NCBI RefSeq assembly: GCF_012584515.1
Contig: NZ_CP051461.1
Location: forward strand, 1,410,001 to 1,474,000
Length of the DNA: 64,000 nucleotides
Direction: 5' to 3'
Origin: Polaromonas vacuolata
Lineage (GTDB): Bacteria > Pseudomonadota > Gammaproteobacteria > Burkholderiales > Burkholderiaceae_C
This document shows positions 12,601 through 20,500 of this stretch, one piece after another; the first letter of the stretch is position 1; each line of letters opens with the position of its first letter. A program made the position numbers and the translations under genes. Below the pieces are notes generated by a model, which saw nothing but the letters and a program-made list of their open reading frames with translations, ran no database searches and had not been told where the DNA came from.

Positions 12601-15600
12601 CGGCAATCCGGTGCAACTGACCTTCTCTGGTTTGCCGCGCTTTGCAAGCTATACCCAAAATCCGTCACCCCATAACGGCGCAGCTACCACCGGCACGCTA
12701 CGCTTTGCCCCGGGAGTGGGCGAACGTGGCGACTACGCTATCACCATCGTCGCGCAAGACAACGGCGACGGCAACGTCAACCAAGTGCTGACCCAAGCCA
12801 AGACTTTTGTGCTCACAGTGCAGAGCGCCACTGAAGCGCCCGTCATCAGCATGCCGCGCCAAGTAGCGGCAGTGGTGGGCCAAGCCCTATCCGTGCCGAT
12901 TTACGTGGGCGACTTAGACCAAGACGCACTCAGCTACAGCGCCGTCGGTTTGCCGATTGGCGCAGTCATCACACCGCAGGCACAGTACGGCCAAGCCGTG
13001 CTGACTTGGACCCCCAGCGCAGGCGACATAGGCGTGCGCGACATTGAAATTGCTGTCACCGACAGCGGCTTAGGGCCACAAGACGCTGGCTTCCAGCCGG
13101 GCAGCACTAGCCCAGTGCCTAACGTCACCAAACACACTCTGCGTGTGCTGGTTCGCGACAGCAACGCCAGCCCCGAATTGCTAGGCGTACAAGTCAACAG
13201 CATTCAGCTGCCTGACACGGGCAACGCCGCAACGCCAGTACATATCAGCGCCACCGAAGGCAGTCCCCTGACCATAGACCTGTTTGGCCGTGACAGCGAC
13301 ACAGACCTCATCAGCTGGAGCAGCGCCAATCTGCCACGCGGCATGACACTGGAAGTGCCCGCCGCGGGCAACGGCAACCGCGCCTTGCTGCGCTGGACAC
13401 CCGACCTATTTGCTGCGCAAGACAGCAACCTCACCCTAGGTGCCAGCGCCACCTCAGGCCTGTGGCGCTTTAGCGTGCAGGGCAGCGACGGCGTGGCCCA
13501 GTTTGCCCGCACTTTTGAAGTCAGCGTGGCCAACTTCAACCAAGCCCCGCGAATCTTACCCATGCCGCTGCAACTGGTCAGCGAAGGCGAGACCATAAGC
13601 TTTACCCTGCGCACTTTTGATGTCGACCAAGACTCGCTGCGCACCAGCTTGCTCGGCGACGCCGACACCCCAGCGGGCGTGTCCTTCGACAGTGCCACGG
13701 GTTACTTTGAGTGGACGCCTGACCAAGACACAGTCAACAACGCCGCGCAAAATGACCGCCCGTTTGTATTTACCTTCCAAAGTACCGACGGCACGGCTAC
13801 GGCTAGCCAAAGCGTGCAAGTGCGCGTGTTTGACGTCAACCGCGTGCCCCGCCTGAGCGCCAACAACCATGCGGTGCTGGTCGGCCAAACCTTGTCCATC
13901 CCAGTGCAACTGAGTATGAACTTGACCAACGGGGCTAACCAAAACGGCATAGTGGCCAATGATGACGACGGCGCTGCGCAAACCCAAGCGCTGACTGTGA
14001 GCTTTACCGGCCTGCCTGAAGGCGCCAGTTTTGATGCACAAACCAACCGTTTAAATTGGACGCCTGGCCCCGGTCAAATAGGCGACTTTGTGATCTTCGC
14101 CCGCGTGAGTGACGGCAAAAATACCACCACGCGCAGCTTTGCCGTGCGCAGCGTGGCCGATATTGAGGCCAACGCGCCCAAGATACTCGTCTCTACCACC
14201 CCCAGCACCCCCGTGCTGCCAGGTCAGACCATTGTTGCCACCGTGCGCGCCGACGCGTTCAGCGGCATTGCCACCCTTGCAGTGCAAATGCGCAGCATCA
14301 GCAGCAATACTGACATCAACAGCACCTCGGTAAGCCCATGGCAAACCGTGGCCTTGGACAGGGCAGGGCACTTGCAGCTAACGGCTAGCCTTCCCGGCTT
14401 GTTAGAGCTGCTGGTCACTGCCACCGACCGTGACGGCTTCACCAGCAGTCAAACCCACACCATCCGCGTCAAAGACCCGGCCGATACGCAAGCCCCGGTG
14501 CTGGCGTGGACAGGTGGCTTGGCCGGTGCCAGCCTAGCAACCCGCCCCGTCACTCTCACCGACCTCACCAGCTTGCAGATGAGCCTGCAAGAAGCCCAGC
14601 TCATGGGTTACCAGCTGGAAATTGCTCCGGCTAACAGTGGCTCGAACGGCGGCATGAACGGCAGCATAAATAACGCCGCTTGGACCACTCTGGCTCAGCA
14701 AACCGCAGCCGCTGCCAACAGCACTTTAGAACTTACTCTGGCCACGCTAGACCCAGCCCAACTCGCCAATGGCGCGTATCAGCTGCGCCTCTCGGCGTGG
14801 GACTTGATGGGCCGCACCACCACTATCGAGGCCAGAGTGGTTGTGGATACCGCGCAAAAATCCTTTTCTAGCACCGCCGCGGTAGACGCGCTCTACACCG
14901 TTGCTGGCCACAGCTTTGCCATGCTGCGCACACTGGACAACACCGCCGACTCCAACCCTGCAAACAACTCCGCACAAAAAGAGTTTGTAAAGGACTTTGG
15001 CAATTGGTGCATTCCCGCGTTGGATCTTGGCCTTACCCACGACCAGATGAGCACCACCGCCAGCGGCGCCACCGCAGCCTGGAGCGAAGGTGCCCAAGTA
15101 TGGCTAAGTGCACCCGATCTTGCTGCTATTAATTTGGTAGCTTCTAGTGCAAATTCTGCGGGTGCTAGCGGCACATTTAGTCCAAGCAGTCTGCGCTTTA
15201 AGCTAGCTACTACCGCTGAAACGCTGGGCAGCGTAATGGGCGCACCTAGCGTGCTACACCCCGTGTTTGCCGCCGATCAGGGCTGGACTTTAGAAGCCAC
15301 CAGCCGGTATGAAGATGGCGTGACCCAAGCCGAGAACACCAACACCCCCGAAATGCTGGTGCGCCAAGGCCGTCATCTGTACAGCCAGCTCACCGGCCTA
15401 CCTTGGGTGCCCACGGGTTTTATCCTCATAGGCCCGGATAGCACCCGCTACATACTAGACGGCGCAGGCAAAGTCACCAACGTGCGCTTTGCTGATGGTG
15501 GCCAGTGGTTGGTGTCTGACGCCGGCATAGCAGGCATCGCCGCGGATGTTTCTGGCAGTGCCGCAAACCGCAACCCAGCTGACCGGGTGGACTTCATCCG

Positions 15601-17560
15601 CGATACCCAAGGCCGCATTATCCGTATCACCGGTCTTGGCGAAAGCCAAAGCAGTGACGCCAACACCACCGTCTACCGCTATGACAGCCAAAGCCGCCTG
15701 ATTCTGGCGCGCAATCTCAGCGCTAGCGACCTTGGCACGCCCTACGGCTACGACGCGAATGACCAGCTTTTTACCGACCGCATCACCGCCAACCTAGGCG
15801 CGGCAGTGCACTGGACCAACGGTACTGACAACCAGTGGACCGGCATTCTGCAAAGCGGCCAAACCACCACCTTGGTGTTTGCCGTGCGTGACAGCGAGCT
15901 AGCTTCTAGCGTGCGCGCACCCGGCGCCGCTGGGGCGATCATCATCGCAATCGAGTCGCAATTGAGTGACCCAGCCGCCACCCTGCAAGTTACCGGTGCT
16001 ACCGTGCTGGGCAGCAACACCGTGACCGGCGTGCAGACCACGCTGGTGCGCGTTACCGAGGCTGGCCTCAAACTGATTCGCTTGCAAGGCACAGGCCAGA
16101 ACAACAGTAGCGCCCAAATCCGTGTCTCCGTCGCCGGCGACATCAACCGCGACGGTGTAGTAGACGGCGCCGACAGCGCCGCTTGGGTGCAAACTGCGGC
16201 TACTAACGCAGCCCTTGGCGACCTAAATGGCGACGCTGTGGTCAACAGCACCGACCGCCAAGTGCTCTACGCCAACTATGGTTTTAAAACCAACCAAGCC
16301 CCGGTGGCGGCGGCATTGCTGCCCACCACGCTGACCCATACCGACCTAGCCACCACAGTGGCGCTAGCCAGCGTGGCCCAAGACTTAGACGGCGACCAAG
16401 TGCTGTGGCGTGTTGTGGCTGCAACCCACGGCAGCGCGCGCCTAAGTAGCGACGGCCAAAGCATTAGCTTTACCCCCGACGCGCACTACAGCGGTGTGGC
16501 CAGTATCAGCGTGCAGGCCGATGATGGCTTTGCGGCGAGTAGCCCCATAGTCCTGAGCGTCAACGTCAGCGCGGCCAAACTGCTGCGCATACGCTTGACC
16601 AATTTAGAGCAACTCTCCAACCTGCGCATGGGCGAGGCCGTCACGCTGCAAGCCACTGGGGATTTTGAAGACCAAGCCGGCGTAGCATTGGCAGCAGGCA
16701 GCTACCTCACAGTGCAGTCCGCCAGTATTGCGGACATGGGCTACGTGGGCAGCTCCGCAGTCCAAGTGCAAGACGCTACCGACCGCATCCGCGCGACTGG
16801 CGTGGGCACAGCCCTAATCAGCGTTAGCCATAGCGACCCATTGGGTCAAACTGTGAGCGCGGTACTGGCACTCAACATCCATGCGGCACCGGCTGTGTCT
16901 CCCGCCAGCCTAGATACAACTGGAGCTACGGACGAAGGCGACGGTGATGACGCCGAACCCTTCATCGTCCGACCTGACGTGTACCCAGGCACCCTGGCTT
17001 TGATACCCGGCAGCACGCGCCAACTCAAGCTGCATTTGCTTGACCCCAATTCGGGTACAAAAGCTGATATTCACACTGCCAGCCAAACCGCTTTTGCGGG
17101 CGCGCAGGAACAAGTTCAAACCTATCTTGATCCCGCTACCCAAGACCCGCTAATCGATCCGATCACAGGCGAGTTAATGCTCGATGCCGACACCGGCGAA
17201 GTCCTTCTAGACCCCAACACGGGTGAGACCGTGCAAGTCATCATCCCCGCCGCAGCGCCGGTGTACAGCGGTACGCGCTATTTCAGCAGCGACGAGAACA
17301 TCGCCAGCGTCAGCGTAGATGGCCTGATCACCGCTTGGCGCGAAGGCAGAGTGACAGTGTCCATCGTCCACCTAGCCAGCGCGGTCGATGGCAGTGGCCA
17401 AATCAGCCAGCAAGTGCTTGGACAAACCGACATCACGCTGAATGTGCAAGCAGCACAGCTCACCGACAACGACGATGCCACATCCGCGCCGCGCCGCGCC
17501 GCATTGTGGTGGCCAAAGACATTGGCGGCGTGGTCGCCAGCGCAACCGGCGAGACGGTGA
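2..17560 (+). CDS. Giant CARDB/cadherin-repeat surface protein, N-terminal and central part (5'-partial)
   Basis: The frame is open to the first base, so the true start lies upstream of the window. About 17 CARDB-like repeats of ~110-130 residues run to about position 6480; each has a P-D-L start, a W-x-D-x-V-Y-L-S core and a terminal N-N. Then come a PPC-like domain (6500-6800), IPT/TIG-like (6820-7100), DUF11-like (8400-8950), Fn3-like (8970-9260), an NHL-type propeller region (9440-10310), SbsA-like Ig (10320-10660), cadherin/He_PIG repeats (11060-14160), a YD-like segment (15380-15760), a dockerin-like EF-hand pair (16138-16280) and Big-2-like domains (16580-17460). The last ~18 codons after 17500 look out of frame: the homologous continuation is in the +1 frame that starts the next entry. 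Such proteins are usually secreted adhesins or matrix proteins; no substrate can be named. The four downstream genes look like its export machinery. Confidence 0.9.
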   Translation, partial: AAGQSLARSYSFTLPDGLRGVGTWDIKVGADHYNNIFENNNAGTAESNNTAQLSVVSTSRTYPDLQVQNLAVDQSLIQSGDSITIRWNDFNSGNAAVKSYYYDRVYLRNTTTNETLLNTYVYAGEVPIEAGQSQAYSYSFTLPDGLRGVGTWDIQVGADPSFYIFESNNAGTAESNNTAQLSVVSTLRTYPDLQVQNLAVDQSSVNVGDSITIRWDDFNSGNGLVAGAFYDLIVIKNKTSGEQLSKTTVYYDPALSGNGAISPGQLLARSFVYRLPDGTRGAGEIEVTVTTDQNLNAQGSVFEANQSNTAEINNSSIVQLQSALKPYADLRTSALNVPANAASGSNIEVSWTVENLGPVSTGTGWTDRIVLSKDGVIGNADDVVLANVQRSGALGAGGIYTQTANLRMPMRIDGSYRIAVIADATNSILEPDSRSNNTGISSAISILSTNADLVPEITLVPVIANAGRSARIEWKVTNRGTIATDVSSWVDRVYLSTTPALDINAVSVISLTHTGALEIGASYNAAVDAILPATVTGARYLIVKTDVTGKVYELGSATNNNMIAAAQTTQIFPEPKANLQITDLQVPTTWKVGDTVSMSYSVQNNGNEIVSTTLTDSIRLVDVNNSANVMSLKTVQQNRLLGVGAAYSQTLSFEAPAVATGTWRLEVITDSLNTSNELNETDNTRTQLVNVIHPDLRVDALNVQGLRQGGEALNVSWVTSNIGSADAAGVKDTVYLSRDGELGLNDIKLGEFTHATISIGGSFLASIAVTLPIDAAGAYQLLVVTDADNQLKETAAGEINNQTLALINVAQDYYADLAISDVSAPTRVIDDPAPLEVLWTVTNQGTGAGRTSSWIDRVVLSSDDILGNADDRIVGEYRHDGALAQAASYSRSERMLLPAASVGRYQLFVVTDARAEVFEKGSEANNIGRINHAVDVMTIPYADLQVESVSTSGTPASGRPLRVTWSVVNTGIGLTNVAEWSDSVWLSRNADGSGVVKSFGTASHIGQLAVNDRYSRSLEVTLPEGIEGTFYINVRTGGSFEFVFDNNNQASSGAIPVLLSQSPDLKVESITLPTTALEGAVIDVSWSVVNLGPASAGGVWTDTVQLVSGGGGAAVTLGSFSYDRGLESGIRYTRTEQLRLPAKIEGLYRIKVTTNSAGQLYEYGAAAGNNAFDSTDLTEVSLNDRPDLRVGTMTVPEHVTAGTSASIRYSVINQGPAAASGRWKDKVFLSLDATLSGDDLLVGQFDNASALAPTEAYASTSAAVDIPIRYRGNAYLIVVADGNNNIDEYPSEGNNIKAVQFYVDPIPFGDLVTSDIVAPEQAVHGASIEVRYKVSNLGSDTTRGVSAAISSWTDTVWLARDKRRPGAYKGDVIIGSITHNGNLAVGADYLGTAQVTIPDNSYSGNYFITVWSDAYDVILEDTLASNINLDDANQLDNNNYKSRAISVIGITPPAFDLTVIDVTAPVAADAGGNYTFSYSVQNKGDAFSGYWDDLVYLTENADPNSEQNVYFLGSYNQQRTIGSGERYTVTQTVQLAPSVKGRQIVVKTDVPNRIGETNESNNLRAAGSVIASHPADLQVTSLETQLDNFSGEDSTITWTVTNQGEAVWPGSRDWADVVYFSKDPSFIPSRASLLGSFVHSNVAGLAANASYTTSAKIKLPPGTEGAYYLYVITDAVRSPLYSSQFRSETEYLAGGYNPNLRDYSYASSVFEGGRNDNNMAGAALNITYREPDLQIDSISVSDPAPYSGQQISVSWTVTNRGSRDTRSSNWFDGVYLSRDDSLDGSDTPLVDRGNNAETYYRIASTVLLDANQPKYLKPGQSYTNTATFNLPESISGNFNLIVKADTSVTKDFYPREPSTIRDGLSTIAEGFIFDAVKEFKDEGNNVAFIALPITLGTPPDLQVAQVTAPASVLAGQSVSISYRVVNAGGNTTSDQGNWNDLVYLSKDRFLDVNQDRYVGYVGHGGGLAAGATYERSLSITAPRDLEGAYYVFVITDPARTWGTGAFGSVREFGKEQNNASAAEQPIIVNTPPPADLKVTSVAVPSSGIVGEAVQINYSITNDSINPAYGRWTDALYLSSDNAWDLGDILLGKLDHVGDLGAQASYSGSLTAKLPPLKDGSWRIIVRPDLYNEVFEGRISYTATGLNLPPGEANNRVASGGVLQVQVPTLTVASPLNTTLAAGQTRLYKVSVASSETLRVTLDSSAEEGANEVYIRYGDIPTGFAFDAAYSNPSAADQEALIPSTHAGDYYILLRARQTNQSNDIPVTLRADLLPLAITKITPDQGGTGDDNHRWVTFDIDGASFKAGALVKLSRPGVFEIEPARWQVLDATHIRAVFDLRFAPRGLYDLIVTNPDGKRVTEVNRYLVERGIEADITIGIGGPRSLNPGDSALYSVSLQSLTNVDTPYVRFDIGATEMGDSDDVLDGLNLPYVLFGSNVGGAPDGKTADSAGNTQTYGATPTAGLSRADIPWARLDGTVNATGMNLAPGYAFDVAAGGFIGMSFNLQTYPGLKEWLGYDFEGLRDKLYASHPDWKASGLLDAGVSSLDNIEAGLTAKFLHVDSGDDRVHYTKLEELATPFRFNLTGAATPLTRDEFVADQTAHAKQLRSAILADNSAPSSLAVLAADEQQWVKGWLGALEAAGLLRPLTEAPPIRNQPEVLSLNATLATGILLAKGGDSYRTQADLLGFFAKVQQWYGDTAKFSSDPQAAKAAIEYQEYRKDGDGNEVYIPVPFMADPAAFDQQAAQDTHFINFNVFAGGRTELEYLRHIGVLDAEFNPVAGKTLNLTQYLQQAAQKSADAQALISVTGPLGTATAADGSNYVPANTPLPYTLSINNPTNHAVSQVRIVTELDADLDARSLRLGDLKLGDINIHVPADKAVFQGDFDFTGSKGYILRVSAGIDVASRTATWLLQAIDPDTGETMRDNSRGLLAPAADPSKPNADSLKRGFVSYSVRAVDGALSNANISTQARVFLGDAPPADSAVSACTLDVHAPVTTTTVSALGKNAQGAPAYDVKWSATEDASGVKSYTVYVATDGGDFKIWQRQIAPSRIQAVYNGEAGKTYEFLAVAVDNAGNREAASVANAVLPDDGTQQAVLDALGVTDGLTQTQEIPFAALGRSYASNDLFEQSTHRLPGSVAPAQPGDLQTVLAPFSLRGLADGFAQSDGDVGALAMVELVDHSFLLSAGKLRNEVFQYSKDGGHNTSPLFILQEPVLDMAVDSVGQLWVMTGSELLQVDASSGVILRRMSGPGQDPLTHALAIEQSSGNIFVSSGNGIEIFHPTETNPAKVWSHFSNQRVADLAFGPDQRLWAVSWSGSSITAAQANGRTDIVSFPMTGRFVGRPELEYRLGGVIDSIAFGAAGSELDGLLLASSQPRQRPVIDGLSVIPHQSAVWMIELASQRVLQVATGGTVGEAIMTTFDGRILVAQSGHVDEIAPIHAPKVTAVSVADGAFLPLPVGQIAVVFDQAMWLGSAGDRSDDGSVLNPQNFTLTALGANAGRSITPQSVRWDASRRTAYIDISQLPAGQFELNVSNTLRSHNQQRMAQSFISTFTAVLDMTTQVKVEFTHTRSNRADGSVSYDVSLTNIGSDDLNGPLMLLLDPGAYFADSIVSATLGSGDQSDLWILDLSAGLQTPALGGKLKVGATLANQTVSVVSASRFATQAGMASLVKFNLGHGIYAVPQENLAPILTVAGAIQADGITPDLEADTLSAATVGQAWTGQVEAIDVDGTQLFWSLVQAPQGLVLSTSAAYTSAADGYHALASLSWTPSARDLANSEIVLRVQDSRGGVATKRFQLPVTGGNHAPVVDAMYDLTLVEGQTLSLALTAADADGDTLTLTVRKLPAGAVFNAATGILSWTPGYDQAGTYNDIVVVASDGKATSTQRFNLTVEQGYAKPSLGLVAPQTLREGDAFGLQLAGNMPGGLPVAGPPQDGNGPLGGQRSVGAWVSPVAGPPQDGNGPLGGQRSVGAYYIQSDGTRIVLEYSAPWLPGGATLNSETGWIEWTPSYAQHGSYTVPVTLSASYTPPGDGDKVTTSVTRNLVFNVLNANGAPVFDAAEVWNILEGQPLRISVFAFDPDNPGFEPKIRLTPTGPLSAEPSTDATVSYQVTGLPEGARFDPDTLEIVWTPGYAQAGSYAVTVTATDDGDAKNGSSGTPAVSSVTLPIIVTNANRAPDIGDVSNAFVVKGAVLEIPVSAVDADGNPVQLTFSGLPRFASYTQNPSPHNGAATTGTLRFAPGVGERGDYAITIVAQDNGDGNVNQVLTQAKTFVLTVQSATEAPVISMPRQVAAVVGQALSVPIYVGDLDQDALSYSAVGLPIGAVITPQAQYGQAVLTWTPSAGDIGVRDIEIAVTDSGLGPQDAGFQPGSTSPVPNVTKHTLRVLVRDSNASPELLGVQVNSIQLPDTGNAATPVHISATEGSPLTIDLFGRDSDTDLISWSSANLPRGMTLEVPAAGNGNRALLRWTPDLFAAQDSNLTLGASATSGLWRFSVQGSDGVAQFARTFEVSVANFNQAPRILPMPLQLVSEGETISFTLRTFDVDQDSLRTSLLGDADTPAGVSFDSATGYFEWTPDQDTVNNAAQNDRPFVFTFQSTDGTATASQSVQVRVFDVNRVPRLSANNHAVLVGQTLSIPVQLSMNLTNGANQNGIVANDDDGAAQTQALTVSFTGLPEGASFDAQTNRLNWTPGPGQIGDFVIFARVSDGKNTTTRSFAVRSVADIEANAPKILVSTTPSTPVLPGQTIVATVRADAFSGIATLAVQMRSISSNTDINSTSVSPWQTVALDRAGHLQLTASLPGLLELLVTATDRDGFTSSQTHTIRVKDPADTQAPVLAWTGGLAGASLATRPVTLTDLTSLQMSLQEAQLMGYQLEIAPANSGSNGGMNGSINNAAWTTLAQQTAAAANSTLELTLATLDPAQLANGAYQLRLSAWDLMGRTTTIEARVVVDTAQKSFSSTAAVDALYTVAGHSFAMLRTLDNTADSNPANNSAQKEFVKDFGNWCIPALDLGLTHDQMSTTASGATAAWSEGAQVWLSAPDLAAINLVASSANSAGASGTFSPSSLRFKLATTAETLGSVMGAPSVLHPVFAADQGWTLEATSRYEDGVTQAENTNTPEMLVRQGRHLYSQLTGLPWVPTGFILIGPDSTRYILDGAGKVTNVRFADGGQWLVSDAGIAGIAADVSGSAANRNPADRVDFIRDTQGRIIRITGLGESQSSDANTTVYRYDSQSRLILARNLSASDLGTPYGYDANDQLFTDRITANLGAAVHWTNGTDNQWTGILQSGQTTTLVFAVRDSELASSVRAPGAAGAIIIAIESQLSDPAATLQVTGATVLGSNTVTGVQTTLVRVTEAGLKLIRLQGTGQNNSSAQIRVSVAGDINRDGVVDGADSAAWVQTAATNAALGDLNGDAVVNSTDRQVLYANYGFKTNQAPVAAALLPTTLTHTDLATTVALASVAQDLDGDQVLWRVVAATHGSARLSSDGQSISFTPDAHYSGVASISVQADDGFAASSPIVLSVNVSAAKLLRIRLTNLEQLSNLRMGEAVTLQATGDFEDQAGVALAAGSYLTVQSASIADMGYVGSSAVQVQDATDRIRATGVGTALISVSHSDPLGQTVSAVLALNIHAAPAVSPASLDTTGATDEGDGDDAEPFIVRPDVYPGTLALIPGSTRQLKLHLLDPNSGTKADIHTASQTAFAGAQEQVQTYLDPATQDPLIDPITGELMLDADTGEVLLDPNTGETVQVIIPAAAPVYSGTRYFSSDENIASVSVDGLITAWREGRVTVSIVHLASAVDGSGQISQQVLGQTDITLNVQAAQLTDNDDATSAPRRAALWWPKTLAAWSPAQPARR
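3326..3333 (+). repeat. G8 homopolymer inside the giant reading frame
   Basis: Eight consecutive G bases lie in codons for S-G-G-G-G-A within a CARDB repeat. The tract is in frame at its present length; a change of one base would truncate the protein about 14 kb before its present first stop. Confidence 0.8.
11777..11912 (+). repeat. Two tandem copies of a G+C-rich palindromic repeat, translated in frame
   Basis: A 64-bp unit occurs at 11777-11840 and again at 11849-11912, a 72-bp period with only a few differences. Each copy contains a C5/G5-6 palindrome (CCCCCTCGGGGGG in copy 1, CCCCCTTGGGGG in copy 2) followed by CAGCGCAGCGTGGGGGCTT. It resembles intergenic REP-like repeats I associate with Comamonadaceae. 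Here it sits inside a cadherin-like module and encodes two copies of VAGPPQDGNGPLGGQRSVGA, unlike any flanking repeat. Confidence 0.85.
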
Positions 17561-20500
17561 TGATTGGCGCAGGCGCCTTGCCGGCAGATACGGCGGTCTC
17601 CATTACCCGTATCGAATTGGCTGACATGGCGTCGCTGCCGGGGCTGGCCATTCCTGGAGCCGGCGTATTGCAATTGGCGGGTGCTTTCAAACTTGACTTG
17701 GGCCGCACCGCGAGCAGCTTTCCCGTGCAATTGGCGGTTCCACTGCAAGCCGGCATTACAGCCGAGGCGGGTACTGAAGTCTTGTTCTTTCGCAAGGGCC
17801 AAGTCATCACCGCCGACGGCAGCTTCAAACCCACCTGGTGGTTGGTCGACAACGGCTTTGTGGGTGCCGACGGCGTCGCCCGTACCGCCAGCCCACCTTA
17901 CGGCGGCGTTGACACCTCTGGCGAATACATGGTCTGCCGCCGCTTACCGGGTGTGATTGGAGGTGTGTTTAACCTAGGTATCGGCGGCGGTGGCTGGGCC
18001 GACTTTGGCAACTTCTGCTTGGGTGGCGGCTTGTCTGGCGTGAACATTCAGTCCGAAGTCATAGGCATTCTTGCCAGTCAATCTAGCGCTATAAGCGGCG
18101 GTAGCTACAAATTTGGTGTGCCGCAGTTCTCTCAAAACATTGTTATTCCCACGATTGCCGTGGGCGATACTTTCACGCTGAATTTGCAAGACTTCATGCC
18201 GCCAGTCGCTAGCCCCTACGGCAACGTAGTGCTGCCCAACGTTTCTGACGCGTCAGTTAACGATGCTGGCGAAATGCACATCAGCATCGACAACCCCAAT
18301 CCTGGCCAATTCACAGGCAGCATCGTTTTGCGGATGCGACTACCCGATGGTTCTACGCAAGACGTGCAAACCTTTGCGGGCGATAAGACCGGCGACGTCA
18401 TCATCACCCCACCCCCGGGCATTGCGGTGGGCAGCGTCGGCTGGCAATTGGTACGCCTTGTGCCTCAAGAGGTGTTCACCGGCTCAGGCGAGCTCAGCGG
18501 CGAGCCGCCCGCCGAATTTGCAGGCAACACGCTGCGCATCAGCCCCAAACCGCTGATGGTGCAGGTACTCAACCGCACCGGTGTCGCCTTCTTCCGCGAA
18601 AACAAACCCGTGGGCAGCACCACGCTGGTTGGCACACTGGGTCAGCCGAACAACTTTGATGAGCAAACTATCACTGGCACCAAAGTGCAACCCGTCACCT
18701 ATTCAGACGACCTTACACGCGTCTATGTAGCCGGCAATGGCGTGATCTACGTCATTGACACACTCACCTACAAACTGCTGGACCCTATCTATACCTACGG
18801 CGGCAACATCGTCAGCCTGGCAAGCACGGGCGGCTTGCTGTTTATTGGTGAGGGCAACAGCTACGGCAGCGGTGCGTCTAACGCCCGCCTGATGGTCATG
18901 AGTACCATCCCCGGTAGCAAGAGCTACAACAAACCCATCACCCTCAAAGGCACGGGCATAGAAGCCACGCCGCTGGGCATAGCCGGCATGGCCGTCGGGC
19001 CAGACGGCAAAAATTTGGTGGTGGCTGTGCCCAAGCAGCGCAACAGCGTGACCTTGGGCGACCCCAATAAACGCGGCGACGTGCTGGTGTTTAACATTGA
19101 CAGCCTGGACCTGAAGACTGGCAAGATAGATGCCCCGGTCAAAGCCCAACTGCCGGCCGACAGCAGCGGCAAAGCGCCGCAAACCATCACCGCCACCGAA
19201 GACCCCAGCCACTTCCTAGTGGCCGATGTGGCCGACTACAACAAAGGCCTAGCCACCTTGGTGCTGACCCGGGACAAAGACGGCAGCACCAGCGCCGCCA
19301 AAATGACCGCCATCCCCCTGAGCCAGCCCGGCGGCGCAGTGCGGCTCGACCGGCTAGACATTCAGCGCGCCCAAAGCGCGGTGCTGGTGACCTACCAGGG
19401 TGAGGAATACGCCATCGTGGCGGACGACAACTACAACTTCCTAGACCCGTACTGGCGGGCCATGTTCGAGGCCCCCATGTTCAGCCAACTCAGCCCCTCT
19501 GGCCCACCCACGGCAATCGGCGGCAGCGCCAGTGCCAAAAAAGTCAATGTAGGCGGCAAACTCGGGATTGTGAAAGACCCGTTTGGTGCTAACCCCCAGT
19601 TCATGGGCGCCACCTTGCCGCTAGACGGCTATGGCATCGTCAACCTGAGCCTGTCCCCAGACAACAGCGTGCTAATAGGCCAGCTCAAAGGTAGCTACGG
19701 CACGGATGACCCGTTTCACCAGAAGGACAACCAAAACCACGCTTGGAGCGTAGGGCTTCTCCTACAAGCCGCCATAGACCTGCCCGAGCAAGACCGCATG
19801 AGCAAGCACATTGCACTGCCCGCCAGTGCAGAGCTGCTGCTGCCAAGCAGCAACGCCAATGCAGGCGGTTATTTGGGTGCGCCTGTGGGGACTTTCTTTG
19901 ATGACGAGCCCAAAATATCTAGCATTCAAGGCAATATGGGCGACATCATCGAAGTCGACCTGCGCGAGCAAGCCGCCCGCGCCATGTTGGGTTACAGCGC
20001 CACCACTGCGTTTGCCAAGCTGACCAAACAACAGCAAGAAAACGTGATTATCACCAAGGCTGGTTTGAGCGAATTCACCATCAGCAAAGCCACCCAGGAT
20101 TCTTTATCTCTGGACAACGGGCTAGCCGATAACAACGCATTGAAACTGGTGATGGGGAAAGCTGCCAATGGCGGTAGCGAAATCTATTCGCGCACGCAGC
20201 CAGGCGGCCTTGCCAAGGGCGACTTCAAAGACTCGGGTATTTTGTATTTGCGGCCTAACCTGACGCAACCAGACGAAGATAAGCTGCGCCAAGGCATGCA
20301 CCTAGATGCTGACAAGAGCGTCACCTTCAGCTACGAGTTCAAAGAAACGTCTGACGACAAGGTGTCGTTCGAATGGAAAAAAGGCCTGATCACCGTTACC
20401 GCCAAAGACTTCATTAACTCCGGCGCGCGCGTGTTTTTTGGGGACAGGCCACTGGAGAATCCGGGCTATAGCGCCTTTACCCTCAGCGGCGAAGTGAGCT

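Noticed and set aside
13204..13698. 164-codon minus-strand frame within the cadherin-like region
   Set aside because: It is opposite a well-supported sense frame and has no recognisable domain.
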